From an uncultured Elusimicrobia bacterium (GTDB taxonomy: Bacteria > Elusimicrobiota > Elusimicrobia > UBA1565 > UBA9628): 64,000 nucleotides of DNA. Made by a program: the position numbers and the translations under genes. This document shows, piece after piece, positions 33,939 to 43,060 of the stretch. The notes below the pieces were generated by a model. It saw only the letters and a list, made by a program, of their open reading frames with translations, was not told where the DNA came from and made no database searches. The stretch spans positions 1 through 64,000 of the forward strand of contig CAIKVT010000081.1 of assembly GCA_903830945.1 (NCBI GenBank). Direction: 5' to 3'. Numbering within the stretch: the stretch's first letter is position 1; each line of letters starts with the position of its first letter.

Positions 33939-35342
33939 ATGAGGCGAGCGCTCGCCGTAGTCTTCCTGGGTTGCGTCCTGGCCGGACCCGCGGCCGCACA
34001 GTCAGTCGACCCCGCGCCGGGGGTGTTCACCATGGGCCAGGCCCGCTTTACCGTGCTGGCGCCCGAGTGCATCCGCATCGAGTACAGCACGAAGAGCCTT
34101 TTCATCGACGATCCGTCGCTCTTCGCCATGGAGCGGGCGACGCGCTACCTTGGCTACAGCGTGGAGCAGTCTACCGGCCGGTTGGTCCTGAGCACTGGCC
34201 GCATCCGGCTGGTCTATACCCCGGATGGCTGGCCCTTGAGCGTGGCCAACATTAAGGCTGAGATCCGCCGTGGACCGCAGGTCGTGACCTGGACGCCGGA
34301 GCGTAATGACGAAAGCAGCCTGGACCCCGCGCGCAGCCGCGATTGGCTCAATGGCCGCTCTCTCCTGGCTCCTGATCTGTTCGCGCGCGAGGGATGGCGT
34401 CTAGTGGACGATTCCAACGGCAGGATCCTCAGGGACGGGCAGGCGGCGGCCCGCCCGGCCGGCCACGGCACGGATTGGTTCCTTTTTGGCTACGGCCTCG
34501 ATGGCAAGGCGGGCCTTAAAGCCCTGACCGCGGTGAGCGGGGCCGTGCCCCTGCTGCGCCAGGACGTCCTAGACTACGATATCGCAGGAGTCCTTGCCCC
34601 CTATCGCTTGCGTTCGGTCCTCTTTCCTTACACCTATTCGTCTGCCTGGCAGGCTCACGCCGACTCCTTGCCTTTGCTGCGGCCTCTGTATTTGGAATAT
34701 CCCAACCAGGAGGAGGCTTATCGTAACCCGCGGGAATATCTCTATGGCGAATCGCTGTTGGTGGCGCCTGTCGTATCCAAGGTCAGCGGCCGCCGAAAGA
34801 CGGGGAGGCAGACCGTGTGGTTTCCCGAGGGTGACTGGTACGATTGGTTCACGGGGAAGCGAGTCCAGGGTCCGGCCAAGCGCATCGTGGATAAGAGCCG
34901 TGATGGTTTCTCCCTCTACGCCAAGTGCGGTTTTCCTCTGGTCATGCGGCCTTTCGCGGATCGGGCTGATGCCGGATCGCTGAGGACCTTGGTGCTGCGT
35001 GCTTATCCTGGCCCCGACGGAGTGACGGGGAGAGCCACGCTTTATGAAGACGACGGGACCAGCCGTGATTATCTTTCGGGCGGACGGGCTTTGACCGAGG
35101 TATCCTACCTCAGGCAGGGCGACCGGGTGCGCATCAAGGTTGAGGCGACTGAAGGGAGTTTCAGGGGGCAGCTTCAGGAGCGCAGCTATTCCATCGAGCT
35201 GCCGGGCGGGGCCGCGGTGCGTGCTCAGCTCAATAAGGATTGGCTTCCGATCGACTACTCGGAGAAGGAGCAGATCAGCCGGATTTTCCTGTCGGCGCGC
35301 GACATCCGCCGGGGCTTCACCCTGTACGTCTGGCTGCCGTGA
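33939..35342 (+). CDS. GH31-family protein lacking the catalytic barrel core
   Basis: A secreted protein of 467 residues from ATG 33939, with signal peptide MRRALAVVFLGCVLAGPAAA. Residues 25-200 match the N-terminal beta-sandwich of GH31 alpha-glucosidases, ending in FGYGLDGKAGLKALTAVSGAVPLL. From about residue 220 the sequence jumps to the end of the barrel and the C-terminal sheets: RLRSVLFPYTYSSAW, LPLLRPLYLEYPNQEEAY, YLYGESLLVAPVV, then DWYDWFTG and TLYEDDG. The roughly 300 residues in between, which hold the nucleophile and acid/base Asp, are missing in frame. It is therefore a pseudoenzyme, or the result of a recent deletion. Confidence 0.8.
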   Translation: MRRALAVVFLGCVLAGPAAAQSVDPAPGVFTMGQARFTVLAPECIRIEYSTKSLFIDDPSLFAMERATRYLGYSVEQSTGRLVLSTGRIRLVYTPDGWPLSVANIKAEIRRGPQVVTWTPERNDESSLDPARSRDWLNGRSLLAPDLFAREGWRLVDDSNGRILRDGQAAARPAGHGTDWFLFGYGLDGKAGLKALTAVSGAVPLLRQDVLDYDIAGVLAPYRLRSVLFPYTYSSAWQAHADSLPLLRPLYLEYPNQEEAYRNPREYLYGESLLVAPVVSKVSGRRKTGRQTVWFPEGDWYDWFTGKRVQGPAKRIVDKSRDGFSLYAKCGFPLVMRPFADRADAGSLRTLVLRAYPGPDGVTGRATLYEDDGTSRDYLSGGRALTEVSYLRQGDRVRIKVEATEGSFRGQLQERSYSIELPGGAAVRAQLNKDWLPIDYSEKEQISRIFLSARDIRRGFTLYVWLP

Positions 35343-35375
35343 TCAGGAGGGGCTGGTCAAGCCGACGCATCGGGG

Positions 35376-36704
35376 CTATTCCTGCTCGATATGGCGATAT
35401 GCCTCCTCGAGGATGTAACGTTTAAGAGCCTTGCGCGCTTCGGGCGTCCCGATTCGGGAAAGAGCCAAGCTGGCATTGTAGCGCACATCGAGGTTCTGGT
35501 CTTTTAGCGTGCTGATCAATCTTGGAGTGGCGAGCCGGGCTGCAGGACCGATATTGCCAAGCGCCAGGCTGGCGCTTGACCGCACACGTTGGCTCTCGTC
35601 ATCCAACGCTTGTATCAGCTCCGGCACAGCAGGCGCTGCCGCCGCACCGATATGCCCAAGCTCGTCGGCCGCTTTCGCGCGCATGTCGCTGTCTTCGTGT
35701 TTCAGCATCGCCAGCAAGGCGGGCAGGGCGTCGTAAGGAATCTTGCCGCCGGCGTCTTTCATAAGCAAGGCCTGGGCCTCGATAGGCTTGGCTGCGCGTT
35801 GGGACGGGACATCGATATACATTAGACTTTCTTTTGGACCGGATGGCCTTGGCGCAAGGGCGGTTTGGGCGCTTGCGCGTCCCGGTAGAGTGACCGCGAC
35901 GAACTCGGGGGCGAATGAGACTTCGTGAGTGGGAGCCGGCCCGAGTTCGGGCAGAGTTTCCTTTGCGCCGGGATTGCCCTTGGAAAACTCAACTGTAGGT
36001 TGAGGACGGTCTATTTCTGCGAGGCCGGGTGAAGAGCCCGCAGGGTGCTGGCGCTTCGGAATGCCCGGCGGCTCGGGTAAGGTATCCCAATCATTGCCCA
36101 AGACTGTCTGGAGCTCGGCATAGCGTAGTTGCTTGGTCGGTGGGCGCGGCTTGGCGGTTGCGGAAGGTCTTTGCGCGGCGGGAGACCCGGAATCAACAGG
36201 CTGGGTTGTCGGCGGCGGCTTGATTTTGTGCTTGGCCCAGGTGACTCGGCTTGGCCCGGCCTGGTCCCCACACTTGTTCACGTCTCGACTGCTGGCATCA
36301 TATATCCATTGTATCTCTCTGGATTCCTCTCCCTCCGGCCCCTCCGGCCCCATCCAATGCAGGGCGATCAGGCGTACGGCTGGGCAGGTCTCGTGCTTGA
36401 ACATGTATTTGAGTAACGATAATCCGTCGGGGCCCAGAGACCCCCCGATAGCATGGGCCGCCGTCATGCGTACCTGCCAGTCGCCATCCTCCATGGCGAC
36501 GGCAAGCCCCGGCATTCCACTAAGCCCCATGTATTCCAAGGCATGCACGGCATGGATGCGGTCATTCCAGTCCCCGGTATCCAGTTGCCGGATGTAGTCA
36601 TGCACGTCGGCCCCGAGGTCGTCTGATGTGGAAACGCGCTCCGGCTGGGCTGCTGCGGCGGGTGCGAACATGAGGAGCCCTATCCACAGCGCAATCGCGG
36701 GCAT
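35376..36704 (-). CDS. Exported HEAT-repeat protein
   Basis: 442 residues. The signal peptide is MPAIALWIGLLMFAPAAAA. HEAT/PBS-lyase-like repeats occur at about 40-125 (NDRIHAVHALEYMG, WQVRMTAAHAIGG) and at about 330-430 (SDMRAKAADELGHIG, QRVRSSASLALGNIG, LDVRYNASLALSRIG). They are separated by a long Pro-rich disordered linker. Likely a periplasmic interaction scaffold; the partner is unknown. It starts three bases after the aminotransferase stop, so it is co-transcribed with it. Confidence 0.85.
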   Translation of the reverse strand: MPAIALWIGLLMFAPAAAAQPERVSTSDDLGADVHDYIRQLDTGDWNDRIHAVHALEYMGLSGMPGLAVAMEDGDWQVRMTAAHAIGGSLGPDGLSLLKYMFKHETCPAVRLIALHWMGPEGPEGEESREIQWIYDASSRDVNKCGDQAGPSRVTWAKHKIKPPPTTQPVDSGSPAAQRPSATAKPRPPTKQLRYAELQTVLGNDWDTLPEPPGIPKRQHPAGSSPGLAEIDRPQPTVEFSKGNPGAKETLPELGPAPTHEVSFAPEFVAVTLPGRASAQTALAPRPSGPKESLMYIDVPSQRAAKPIEAQALLMKDAGGKIPYDALPALLAMLKHEDSDMRAKAADELGHIGAAAAPAVPELIQALDDESQRVRSSASLALGNIGPAARLATPRLISTLKDQNLDVRYNASLALSRIGTPEARKALKRYILEEAYRHIEQE

Positions 36705-36707
36705 GAT

Positions 36708-38090
36708 TTATGGTTTGCGCATCGTTGGCGGGCGCCGCGGCTCGAAATGCTTGGCGTTGACTTCCTTGAACACCTTTTCGATGGTGTTGACCGCCTGGTC
36801 CATCTCCTTCGGCGTGAGGGTCAGTGGCGGCTCGATGCGCAGGGTCTTGGCCGAGAAGAGCGTCCCGGCCACCAGTACCCCATTGTCGAAAAGGCTCTTG
36901 GATACCTCGTAGCCGATAGCGTCGGTCGGGAACTCGATGCCGATCATGAAGCCCTTGCCGCGCACATCGGTGCAGAGCTTGGGGAAGCGTCGGCGCAGGG
37001 TTTTGAGCCTGTTGATCATCTCAGTGCCCATCTTGTCCGCCCGTTCCGGCAGCTTCTCCTCCAGAAGGACATGGATGCCCGCGATGGCCGCCACGCAGGC
37101 CAGCGGGTTTCCTCCGAAGGTGGTGGAGTGCAGCCAGGGCTCGGGAAAAAGCTGCTCCCAGATGGTCTTGTTGGACACGAAGGCCCCGATGGGCATGACG
37201 CCTCCGCCCATGCCCTTGCCCAGGCACATGATGTCCGGAACTACGTCCCAGTGGTCCACGCAGAACATCTTGCCCGTGCGGCCGAAGCCTGTCTGGATCT
37301 CGTCGGCGATCAGGAGCGCTCCGAAGCGGTCGCAAAGCTCGCGCACCCTGGGGAAGTAGTCATCCGGGGGCACGTTGATGCCTCCCTCGCCTTGGATGGG
37401 CTCCAGGATCACGCCCGCGATGTCGTTGCCCACCTCGTCGGCTGACTTCAGGGCCGACTCCACATAGTCTGCGTCGCCGTAGGGCACATGGTAGCAGTCG
37501 GGCAGGATGGGCAGGAAGGGCTGGCGGAACTTGGCCTTGGCCGTGGCCGAGAGCGCGCCCAAGGTCTTGCCGTGAAAGCCGGAATTGGCCGCGATAAAGG
37601 ACTTGCGGCCCGTGTGCAGCATGGCCAGCTTCATCGCTCCCTCGACGGCCTCGGCGCCGGAGTTGCCGAAGAAGGAGAACTGCAGGTCTCCGGGGGTGAT
37701 GTCGTTGATGAGTTTGGCGAGTATGGCCCGGAAGGGCTCCAGGAGTTCTTGTGAGTGCAGTGCCTGGCGTTTGAGTTGGTGCGAGACCGCCTCCACCACC
37801 TTGGGGTGCCGGTGTCCTACGTTGTAGATGCCGTAGCCGCCCAGAAGGTCCAAGTACTTGCGGCCCTTGATGTCCTCGAAGCTGTTGGCGTTGTCCGCCC
37901 ACTCGATGGAGATGTATTCCGTGGAGACGGACTTGCGGTATTCAAGGATGCCCGGGTTGACGTGGTTGGCGTAGTAGTCGGCGGTGACCTGCGTCAGCCA
38001 GTCTTTGTCTTCGTCGTTGAGGGAGCTCTTGGCCACCAGTTCCAGGGTGCGCTGCGTCTCTTTAAGGATGTCCTGCGAGGAACTCTTCAT
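36708..38090 (-). CDS. Class III aminotransferase, putrescine aminotransferase-like
   Basis: PLP enzyme of 460 residues. Class III marks are YLDLLGGYGIYNVGHRHPKVVEA, FFGNSGAEAVEGAMKLA, SGFHGKTLGALSATA, VILEPIQGEGGINVPP, LIADEIQTGFGRTGKMF, and CLGKGMGGGVMPIG with the PLP lysine. The N-terminal extension and length agree with putrescine:2-oxoglutarate aminotransferase, but ornithine, lysine or 4-aminobutyrate cannot be excluded. GGGAGA sits six bases before the ATG. It follows a saccharopine-dehydrogenase-like gene by 28 bases, which suggests a role in diamine or lysine metabolism. Confidence 0.88.
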   Translation of the reverse strand: MKSSSQDILKETQRTLELVAKSSLNDEDKDWLTQVTADYYANHVNPGILEYRKSVSTEYISIEWADNANSFEDIKGRKYLDLLGGYGIYNVGHRHPKVVEAVSHQLKRQALHSQELLEPFRAILAKLINDITPGDLQFSFFGNSGAEAVEGAMKLAMLHTGRKSFIAANSGFHGKTLGALSATAKAKFRQPFLPILPDCYHVPYGDADYVESALKSADEVGNDIAGVILEPIQGEGGINVPPDDYFPRVRELCDRFGALLIADEIQTGFGRTGKMFCVDHWDVVPDIMCLGKGMGGGVMPIGAFVSNKTIWEQLFPEPWLHSTTFGGNPLACVAAIAGIHVLLEEKLPERADKMGTEMINRLKTLRRRFPKLCTDVRGKGFMIGIEFPTDAIGYEVSKSLFDNGVLVAGTLFSAKTLRIEPPLTLTPKEMDQAVNTIEKVFKEVNAKHFEPRRPPTMRKP

Positions 38091-38118
38091 TTTTGATCTC
38101 CCTGCTGTGAAGATGGGT

Positions 38119-39297
38119 CTACATGATCAACGGGTGCGTGATGGTTTCTTTAAAAAGGAACACTTTGCGTCGCATAAGTCCCTTGAAGAAAACGTCTGAA
38201 TCGAGCAGCCCCTCGGGCGCGGATACCCCGGCCGGGGCCGTCGTGTGCCCCAGTACAAGCATCTCGGCCGCTACGGCGCCTGCAAATCCCACCCCCATCG
38301 CGCCGGCGGTGAGCAAGCGCGTGGCCCGCATCTCGCAGTCCCAGGTCTTGACCAAGGGCCGGCCATGGCGCGTGCCGGAGATGTGGACCCGCATCACTTC
38401 AAAGTCGGCGGGCGTGCCCGAATGCGCAGTTGCGCTCTGTTGGGCCAACGCGGTGACGAACTGTCGCGGCGAGATCCGGATACCATCCACGGTGATGGGC
38501 GTATCCTTGGACAGCCCCATCCCCATCAGGAATGCCAACTGGCGCTGGACAACTTCGGGATAGACGATCTTGAAATAAAGGTTTTGCACGCCCGTGCCCT
38601 TGAGATGTTCGGGCAAGGTTGCTGTCTCTGAATGGATCACGGTCACGGCCCGGCAGCGACCTAGAGGCTGAGGGAAAACGAGCTCCTCAGGGTCGGAGTG
38701 CGCCGGCACCGCGCGCATACGTCCGCCCAACAGGATGGGGGCCGGTTGGGCGTACTCGGCGAGCATGGTCCTGATGGAGAAGGGTGGAAGGAAGGTCTCC
38801 TCGCTCAATGATGGGTCGTGGCTGGCGTCGTAGATAGCCACGGTGTCGATGGTCTCAAAGGAGGGGGCCATGCGCGCTACCATCATGTTTGTGATGCCCG
38901 GAGTGGCGCCGCAGCCCAGCACCGCGCGCAAGCCTGCACGCCGGAATTGGCGGTCGCGCGCGAGCTGGCGCACGGTCGTGTGGAAGAGTCCACCCAGATC
39001 CACGTAATGGGTTTTAATGGCCAAGGCTAGGTCCATGGCTTTGAGGTTATGCTCGAACCATGCACAGTTGAGCAGGGCTTGGCTGCCGCGTAGGGCGCGG
39101 CAGGCTTGGCTCGTCTTTGTGATGTCTACCTGGATGGGGATGATTTTGCGGCGTTGGGGGATCTTGGCCAGGATCCCCCGGGCTCTGTCGAGGGTCAGGT
39201 CAGCGGCCAGCACGCGGTTTATCTTTGGATTGGCCGCCAGATCATGGAGCGCGGCCTCAGCCATGAGGCCGAAGGCCCCCAGTACCGCTATTTGCAT
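38119..39297 (-). CDS. Saccharopine dehydrogenase-family oxidoreductase
   Basis: 392 residues. The N-terminus is a Rossmann fold (IAVLGAFGLMAEAALHDL, then ADLTLDRARGI), followed by LLNCAWFEHNLKAMDLAL, HYVDLGG and GCGATPGITNMMV, all typical of saccharopine dehydrogenase / lysine 6-dehydrogenase / carboxynorspermidine synthase relatives. The specific reaction is not readable from sequence. Together with the downstream aminotransferase it may act on a lysine- or polyamine-derived semialdehyde. A consensus promoter lies about 64 bases upstream of the start. No Shine-Dalgarno is visible. Confidence 0.85.
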   Translation of the reverse strand: MQIAVLGAFGLMAEAALHDLAANPKINRVLAADLTLDRARGILAKIPQRRKIIPIQVDITKTSQACRALRGSQALLNCAWFEHNLKAMDLALAIKTHYVDLGGLFHTTVRQLARDRQFRRAGLRAVLGCGATPGITNMMVARMAPSFETIDTVAIYDASHDPSLSEETFLPPFSIRTMLAEYAQPAPILLGGRMRAVPAHSDPEELVFPQPLGRCRAVTVIHSETATLPEHLKGTGVQNLYFKIVYPEVVQRQLAFLMGMGLSKDTPITVDGIRISPRQFVTALAQQSATAHSGTPADFEVMRVHISGTRHGRPLVKTWDCEMRATRLLTAGAMGVGFAGAVAAEMLVLGHTTAPAGVSAPEGLLDSDVFFKGLMRRKVFLFKETITHPLIM

Positions 39298-39367
39298 TAG
39301 AAAAAACTCATATAAAATCGAATAAAATTATGAACTAATCAACAATCTAGATTCTATTTCTGGCAGG

Positions 39368-39397
39368 ATTATAACAGTTGCCCAGCTGGGGTGTCAA
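39368..39397 (-). promoter_or_regulatory. Consensus promoter TTGACA-18-TATAAT
   Basis: Minus strand: TTGACA (39397-39392), 18-base spacer, TATAAT (39373-39368) with TG one base before it. Predicted start near 39361, giving a 64-base AT-rich leader for the saccharopine-dehydrogenase-like gene. The -35 overlaps the stop codon of the upstream gene (39394). Confidence 0.75.
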
Positions 39398-39855
39398 AGA
39401 CGAGGATTCGGCAATTCTATAGCGGTCCATATGGCCCTCCCTTGTCGCAGGACCCATCCGTAGTAGATCAGGAAAATTCCCGGGACAATGGAGAACCAGG
39501 GCGCGATGCGGCCGGCGAGGAGCAGCAGTCCTGTGACCAGGAGGACTACGGCGTAGAGGAACAGGCCGACCGTGAGATCCATGATGCCCTGGCTCGGGTT
39601 GGCTCCTGTCTGCCGGTAGCCGAGCCATAGATAACCCGCGCCACAGCCCGTAGTGCAGAAGAAATGCGCCAAGTACATCTGCTGCCAGGCCGCAGCTGAG
39701 ATGCGGACCCGCAGATGTCCCAGCGCGTAGAGCGCGGCCGCGGTCATTAGGCTGCAACAAAGCAGGCCGAAGATGATGAAGATGACGCCCAGGCCCCGGC
39801 GCTGTGGGTTCGGGACCGCAGTCAGGCGGGGACCGGCTGCCCTTGGCGCGCTCAC
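39394..39855 (-). CDS. Small membrane protein of unknown function
   Basis: 153 residues from GTG 39855 with four predicted membrane helices (GLGVIFIIFGLLCCSLMTAAAL, MYLAHFFCTTGCGAGYLWLG, GLFLYAVVLLVTGLLLLAG, WFSIVPGIFLIYYGWVL). No family recognised. Last gene of a minus-strand run that begins at 44065. Confidence 0.7.
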   Translation of the reverse strand: MSAPRAAGPRLTAVPNPQRRGLGVIFIIFGLLCCSLMTAAALYALGHLRVRISAAAWQQMYLAHFFCTTGCGAGYLWLGYRQTGANPSQGIMDLTVGLFLYAVVLLVTGLLLLAGRIAPWFSIVPGIFLIYYGWVLRQGRAIWTAIELPNPRL

Positions 39856-39876
39856 GGCGTCTCTTTCTTCAGGGTC

Positions 39877-40539
39877 CTAGACATGGGACGCTTTCCGGTC
39901 AAGACCTTCGGCCAGGAAGACGCCCGCTCCGATGCCGGCTCCGATGAGCAATCCTGTGAGCAGGTCCAGGGGCGAGGGAACGAAACTCCTCGGGTCCCAG
40001 TGTCCCTGGGAGTAGGAGGGGACGATGGATAGAAAGGTCTTCAGTGCCAGATAGCCGGAGAAAGATCCCAGTACGGCGGCACCGGCTCCGAGCCAGCGGC
40101 GTCTCGGGCAGAGGAGGGCTCCCAGAGCCAGGGTGGTCCCCCAATTCGCTATGGTATAGACGGCGATGACCGCGAGGGTCCAGGCTAGGCCGACGAGGTT
40201 CATGCCGCCCATCGACTGCATGAGTCTGGTCGTGAAGGCCGGGAAATGAGCCAGCAGGCCCATGAAGGCCCCCATGGGCCGGGGATCATGGGTCAGAACG
40301 ATCATGGGCAGAGCGACGCCGAGGAAATTCCCCAGAAAGCCCAGGAGCCCGGCGCCAGCGCTCCCAGCCAGCGCCAAACCGATGCAGCCGTAGAGTAGCC
40401 CGAGATAGGCCGAGATCCCGAAGAATTGTCCAGGCCCGTAAGGTCCCTTGAGCCAGAATTCCCCCCCCGCCCGTAGGCACCAAGTGACGAAGAGGTGCCC
40501 CAGGGCCGCGCCGACGAAGCCGCCGGCCAGGCCGCGCAC
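39877..40539 (-). CDS. Membrane protein of unknown function
   Basis: 220 residues from GTG 40539 with about six hydrophobic helices rich in Gly and Ala. The reading frame continues protein-like upstream of the GTG (RPAVPNLFQGL) to the hydantoinase stop but lacks a standard start codon there, so the true N-terminus may be longer. No family recognised. It lies directly downstream of the hydantoinase gene. Confidence 0.7.
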   Translation of the reverse strand: MRGLAGGFVGAALGHLFVTWCLRAGGEFWLKGPYGPGQFFGISAYLGLLYGCIGLALAGSAGAGLLGFLGNFLGVALPMIVLTHDPRPMGAFMGLLAHFPAFTTRLMQSMGGMNLVGLAWTLAVIAVYTIANWGTTLALGALLCPRRRWLGAGAAVLGSFSGYLALKTFLSIVPSYSQGHWDPRSFVPSPLDLLTGLLIGAGIGAGVFLAEGLDRKASHV

Positions 40540-40574
40540 TAGGCCTTGGAAAAGGTTTGGTACGGCGGGTCGTT

Positions 40575-41987
40575 CTATAGACAGAATTGTCTCTGGCTGC
40601 GCGCCAGGTAGAGGCCGTCGCCGGGCCGGCCGAGGACGCGGCCTTCGGAGACCATGCGTTTGCCGCGTAGGAACACTTCCCGGATGGCGCCGTGTACGGT
40701 GATGCCCGTGAAGGGTGTGTAGTCCACGGCGTGGTGCAGTTCCGTCGCGGCGATGGTCGTGCGGTGTTTTGGGTCAATGAGTACGATGTCCGCGTCGGCA
40801 CCGGGTCCAAGGTGGCCTTTGCGGGGATAGAGGCCGAAGACCTTGGCCGGGCCTGTGGCCGTGAGCTCCACGCAGCGGGCGGCCGAGATGCGGCCCTTCT
40901 GCACCGCTTCCCACATCAGTGGTAGCCGCGTCTCCACGCCCGGGGCGCCGTTCGGGATGCGGGAGAAGTCCTTAGCTCCGCGGTCTTTGCCAGGCTGGCC
41001 TGGCCGTGAGCGCATCGGAAATGAGCAATGGTCGGTGGCTACGGCCTGGAACTCGCCTGCGGCCAAGCCCTGCCAGAGCGCTTCGCAGTGCTCCCGGGAG
41101 CGCAGCGGCGGCGAGATGACGAACTGGGCGGCAGCCGGCCCCGGCCTCTCGTACTCGCGCGCGTCGAGGTAGAGGTACTGCGGGCAGGTCTCGGCCAGGA
41201 TGGGCAGGCCACGGGCTCGACCGCGGCGCACCTCGTCGAGCCCGGGCGCGGAGGAGAGGTGCACGATGTAGACTGGGGCACCGGCCGTCTCGGCCAGCGC
41301 CACGGCGCGCCGCACGGCTTCCGCCTCCAGGGCCGGGGGCCGTGTCAAGGGGTGGAAGCGCGCCGTCGTCTGGCCCGCGGCGCGGGCTTGGCGCACGAGC
41401 TCCGCGATGGCGGATCCGTTTTCGCAGTGCAAGCTTACCAGTGCTCCGATCTCGTTGGAGCGCTGGAGCGCTCTCAGAATCGCTCCATCGTCGCTCATGA
41501 GTGTCCCGGGGTAGGCCATGTAGAGCTTGAAGCTGGTCACGCCCTCGTGCACCAGCCGTCCCATCTCGCGAGAGGCGCTGGCCGAGAGGTCGGTCACCGC
41601 CATGTGGAAGGCGTAGTCGGCCAGGGCACGACCCGCAGCCTTGGAGCGCCATTGTTCCAGAGTTGTCAGGAGGCTGCGGCCTCGGGCCTGAGTGGCGAAG
41701 TCGATGATGGTGGTGGTTCCTCCGCAGAGAGCGGCCCGGGTCCCGGATTCGAAGTCATCGGCCGTGGCTCCGCCTGGATAGGGCATGTCGAAATGAGTAT
41801 GGGCATCTACGCCGCCCGGCACTGCGACCAGGCCGCGGGCTTCCAGTATCTCGCGGGCCGGCCCGGAGACCTCACCTACGGTTGTGATGCGACCTCCGGC
41901 CACGGCGATATCCGCCACGAAGCTTTCGGAAGCGGTCTGGATGGTCGCGTTGCGGATGATGAGGTCGAAGGGCTTGCCGGCGGCCAT
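40575..41987 (-). CDS. Dihydropyrimidinase / D-hydantoinase
   Basis: Cyclic-amide hydrolase of the amidohydrolase superfamily. 470 residues. Metal ligands are visible as DAHTHFDMPY, the lysine of SFKLYMAYPG (carbamylated in the family), LHCENG, YIVHLSS and ATDHCSF. The C-terminal KGHLGPGADADIVLIDP is typical. Substrate could be dihydropyrimidines or other five- or six-membered imides; allantoinase is less likely. The start overlaps the preceding gene stop by one base. No dihydropyrimidine dehydrogenase or beta-ureidopropionase gene is nearby. Confidence 0.9.
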   Translation of the reverse strand: MAAGKPFDLIIRNATIQTASESFVADIAVAGGRITTVGEVSGPAREILEARGLVAVPGGVDAHTHFDMPYPGGATADDFESGTRAALCGGTTTIIDFATQARGRSLLTTLEQWRSKAAGRALADYAFHMAVTDLSASASREMGRLVHEGVTSFKLYMAYPGTLMSDDGAILRALQRSNEIGALVSLHCENGSAIAELVRQARAAGQTTARFHPLTRPPALEAEAVRRAVALAETAGAPVYIVHLSSAPGLDEVRRGRARGLPILAETCPQYLYLDAREYERPGPAAAQFVISPPLRSREHCEALWQGLAAGEFQAVATDHCSFPMRSRPGQPGKDRGAKDFSRIPNGAPGVETRLPLMWEAVQKGRISAARCVELTATGPAKVFGLYPRKGHLGPGADADIVLIDPKHRTTIAATELHHAVDYTPFTGITVHGAIREVFLRGKRMVSEGRVLGRPGDGLYLARSQRQFCL

Positions 41988-42487
41988 TATTGGCCCTGGA
42001 TGCGTCCGTTGAGCTGTTGGAGTCGTTCTGCGACCGGCGGCACGTCAAGGAATTTTTTCTCCCAGCTTAGCAGCCTGTTGTCTTCTATCGGCAGGCGCAG
42101 CTGGTATTTATTCTCATTGGCGTTGTGTTCGAACTGCGTGCCGTAGACCTGGGGCTGGCCGGTGGCCATGAGGAACCGGTCCAAAGATGAGGCGGCCAGC
42201 CAACGAGCGGGGCGGTGGCCGTTGATTGCGGCGAGGACCGCGAGGCGGTGGGCAGTGATGAAGTCTTTGGACTCGGTTCCGTGCAGCAGGATCACCGCGG
42301 CCCGGTAGAGGTCCAAGGGAGTATTGATCTCGCCTTTGGACATCATGTCGAGCGCCATGGCCTTGCGCATGGCGTCGCGCTGCTTGAGTTCGGTTACAGC
42401 CTGGGGCGAGTCGTAGACCTTCTGTCGGTCTCCCTGGTCGGTCTGGTAGATGTCATCCAGCTGCAGGTTGTCGGTCTCAGGCGGCAT
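41987..42487 (-). CDS. Hypothetical protein, DUF6624-like
   Basis: 166 residues, soluble, helical. RAAVILLHGTESKDFITAHRLAVLAAINGHRPARWLAASSLDRFLMATGQPQVYGTQF resembles small proteins in which a helical repeat pair is followed by an YGTQ motif (DUF6624-like). Function unknown. It is translationally coupled to the hydantoinase gene (one-base overlap). Confidence 0.65.
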   Translation of the reverse strand: MPPETDNLQLDDIYQTDQGDRQKVYDSPQAVTELKQRDAMRKAMALDMMSKGEINTPLDLYRAAVILLHGTESKDFITAHRLAVLAAINGHRPARWLAASSLDRFLMATGQPQVYGTQFEHNANENKYQLRLPIEDNRLLSWEKKFLDVPPVAERLQQLNGRIQGQ

Positions 42488-42504
42488 GGCGATTTTATTT
42501 TAGC

Positions 42505-43044
42505 TTATTTCAGGACTTGTATCCGGCCGATGGAGGGCTGGGGCACTAGGGCTTTGGACAGGGCGCCGACGCCTTCTGCGACGTAGAGGGTCGCCACAAT
42601 GACGACACTGGAAAGGAGGATGCCCATGGCGACGTTCCCCCGCTGGAGCTCCTGGCCGGCTTGTATCCGGCGGGTGAACCGGCCGAAGAGGCGCAAGGTG
42701 ACCGAGATGGTTAAGACGGCCAGTAACAGGGAGAGGCTGAGGTGTCCGAGCCCGAGCAGGATCATCTGCCAGAGGGCCAGGGATGCGGTATCGGGCGCGA
42801 TCATGTAATGGCGGAACATCCCCACCACGGATTCCATGCCCTTCTGCAGGAAGACGGACGCGCAGATGAGGATCGTGCCGACCAGCAGGCCCGTGGCGAC
42901 ATTGCCTTTTTTGATCTCCGCTTCCATGTCGAAGTCGGGGTTGGCCCTGATGAAGACGCGGTAGGTCACATAGACGACCACACCCGACATCACGACCGCC
43001 AGCAGGAACTCGAAGAGGCTGACCAGCACTCGGATCATGAACAT
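42505..43044 (-). CDS. DUF350-type membrane protein, two repeats
   Basis: 179 residues with about four to five membrane helices. Two copies of a DUF350-like unit are visible: EIKKGNVATGLLVGTILICASVFL and ELQRGNVAMGILLSSVVIVATLYV, each a charged turn followed by a GNxAxG helix. DUF350 proteins are bacterial inner-membrane proteins of uncertain function. Here one lies beside a transglutaminase-like protein, 16 bases downstream of it. Confidence 0.8.
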   Translation of the reverse strand: MFMIRVLVSLFEFLLAVVMSGVVVYVTYRVFIRANPDFDMEAEIKKGNVATGLLVGTILICASVFLQKGMESVVGMFRHYMIAPDTASLALWQMILLGLGHLSLSLLLAVLTISVTLRLFGRFTRRIQAGQELQRGNVAMGILLSSVVIVATLYVAEGVGALSKALVPQPSIGRIQVLK

Positions 43045-43060
43045 AGTTTCTCCTTGGTCG

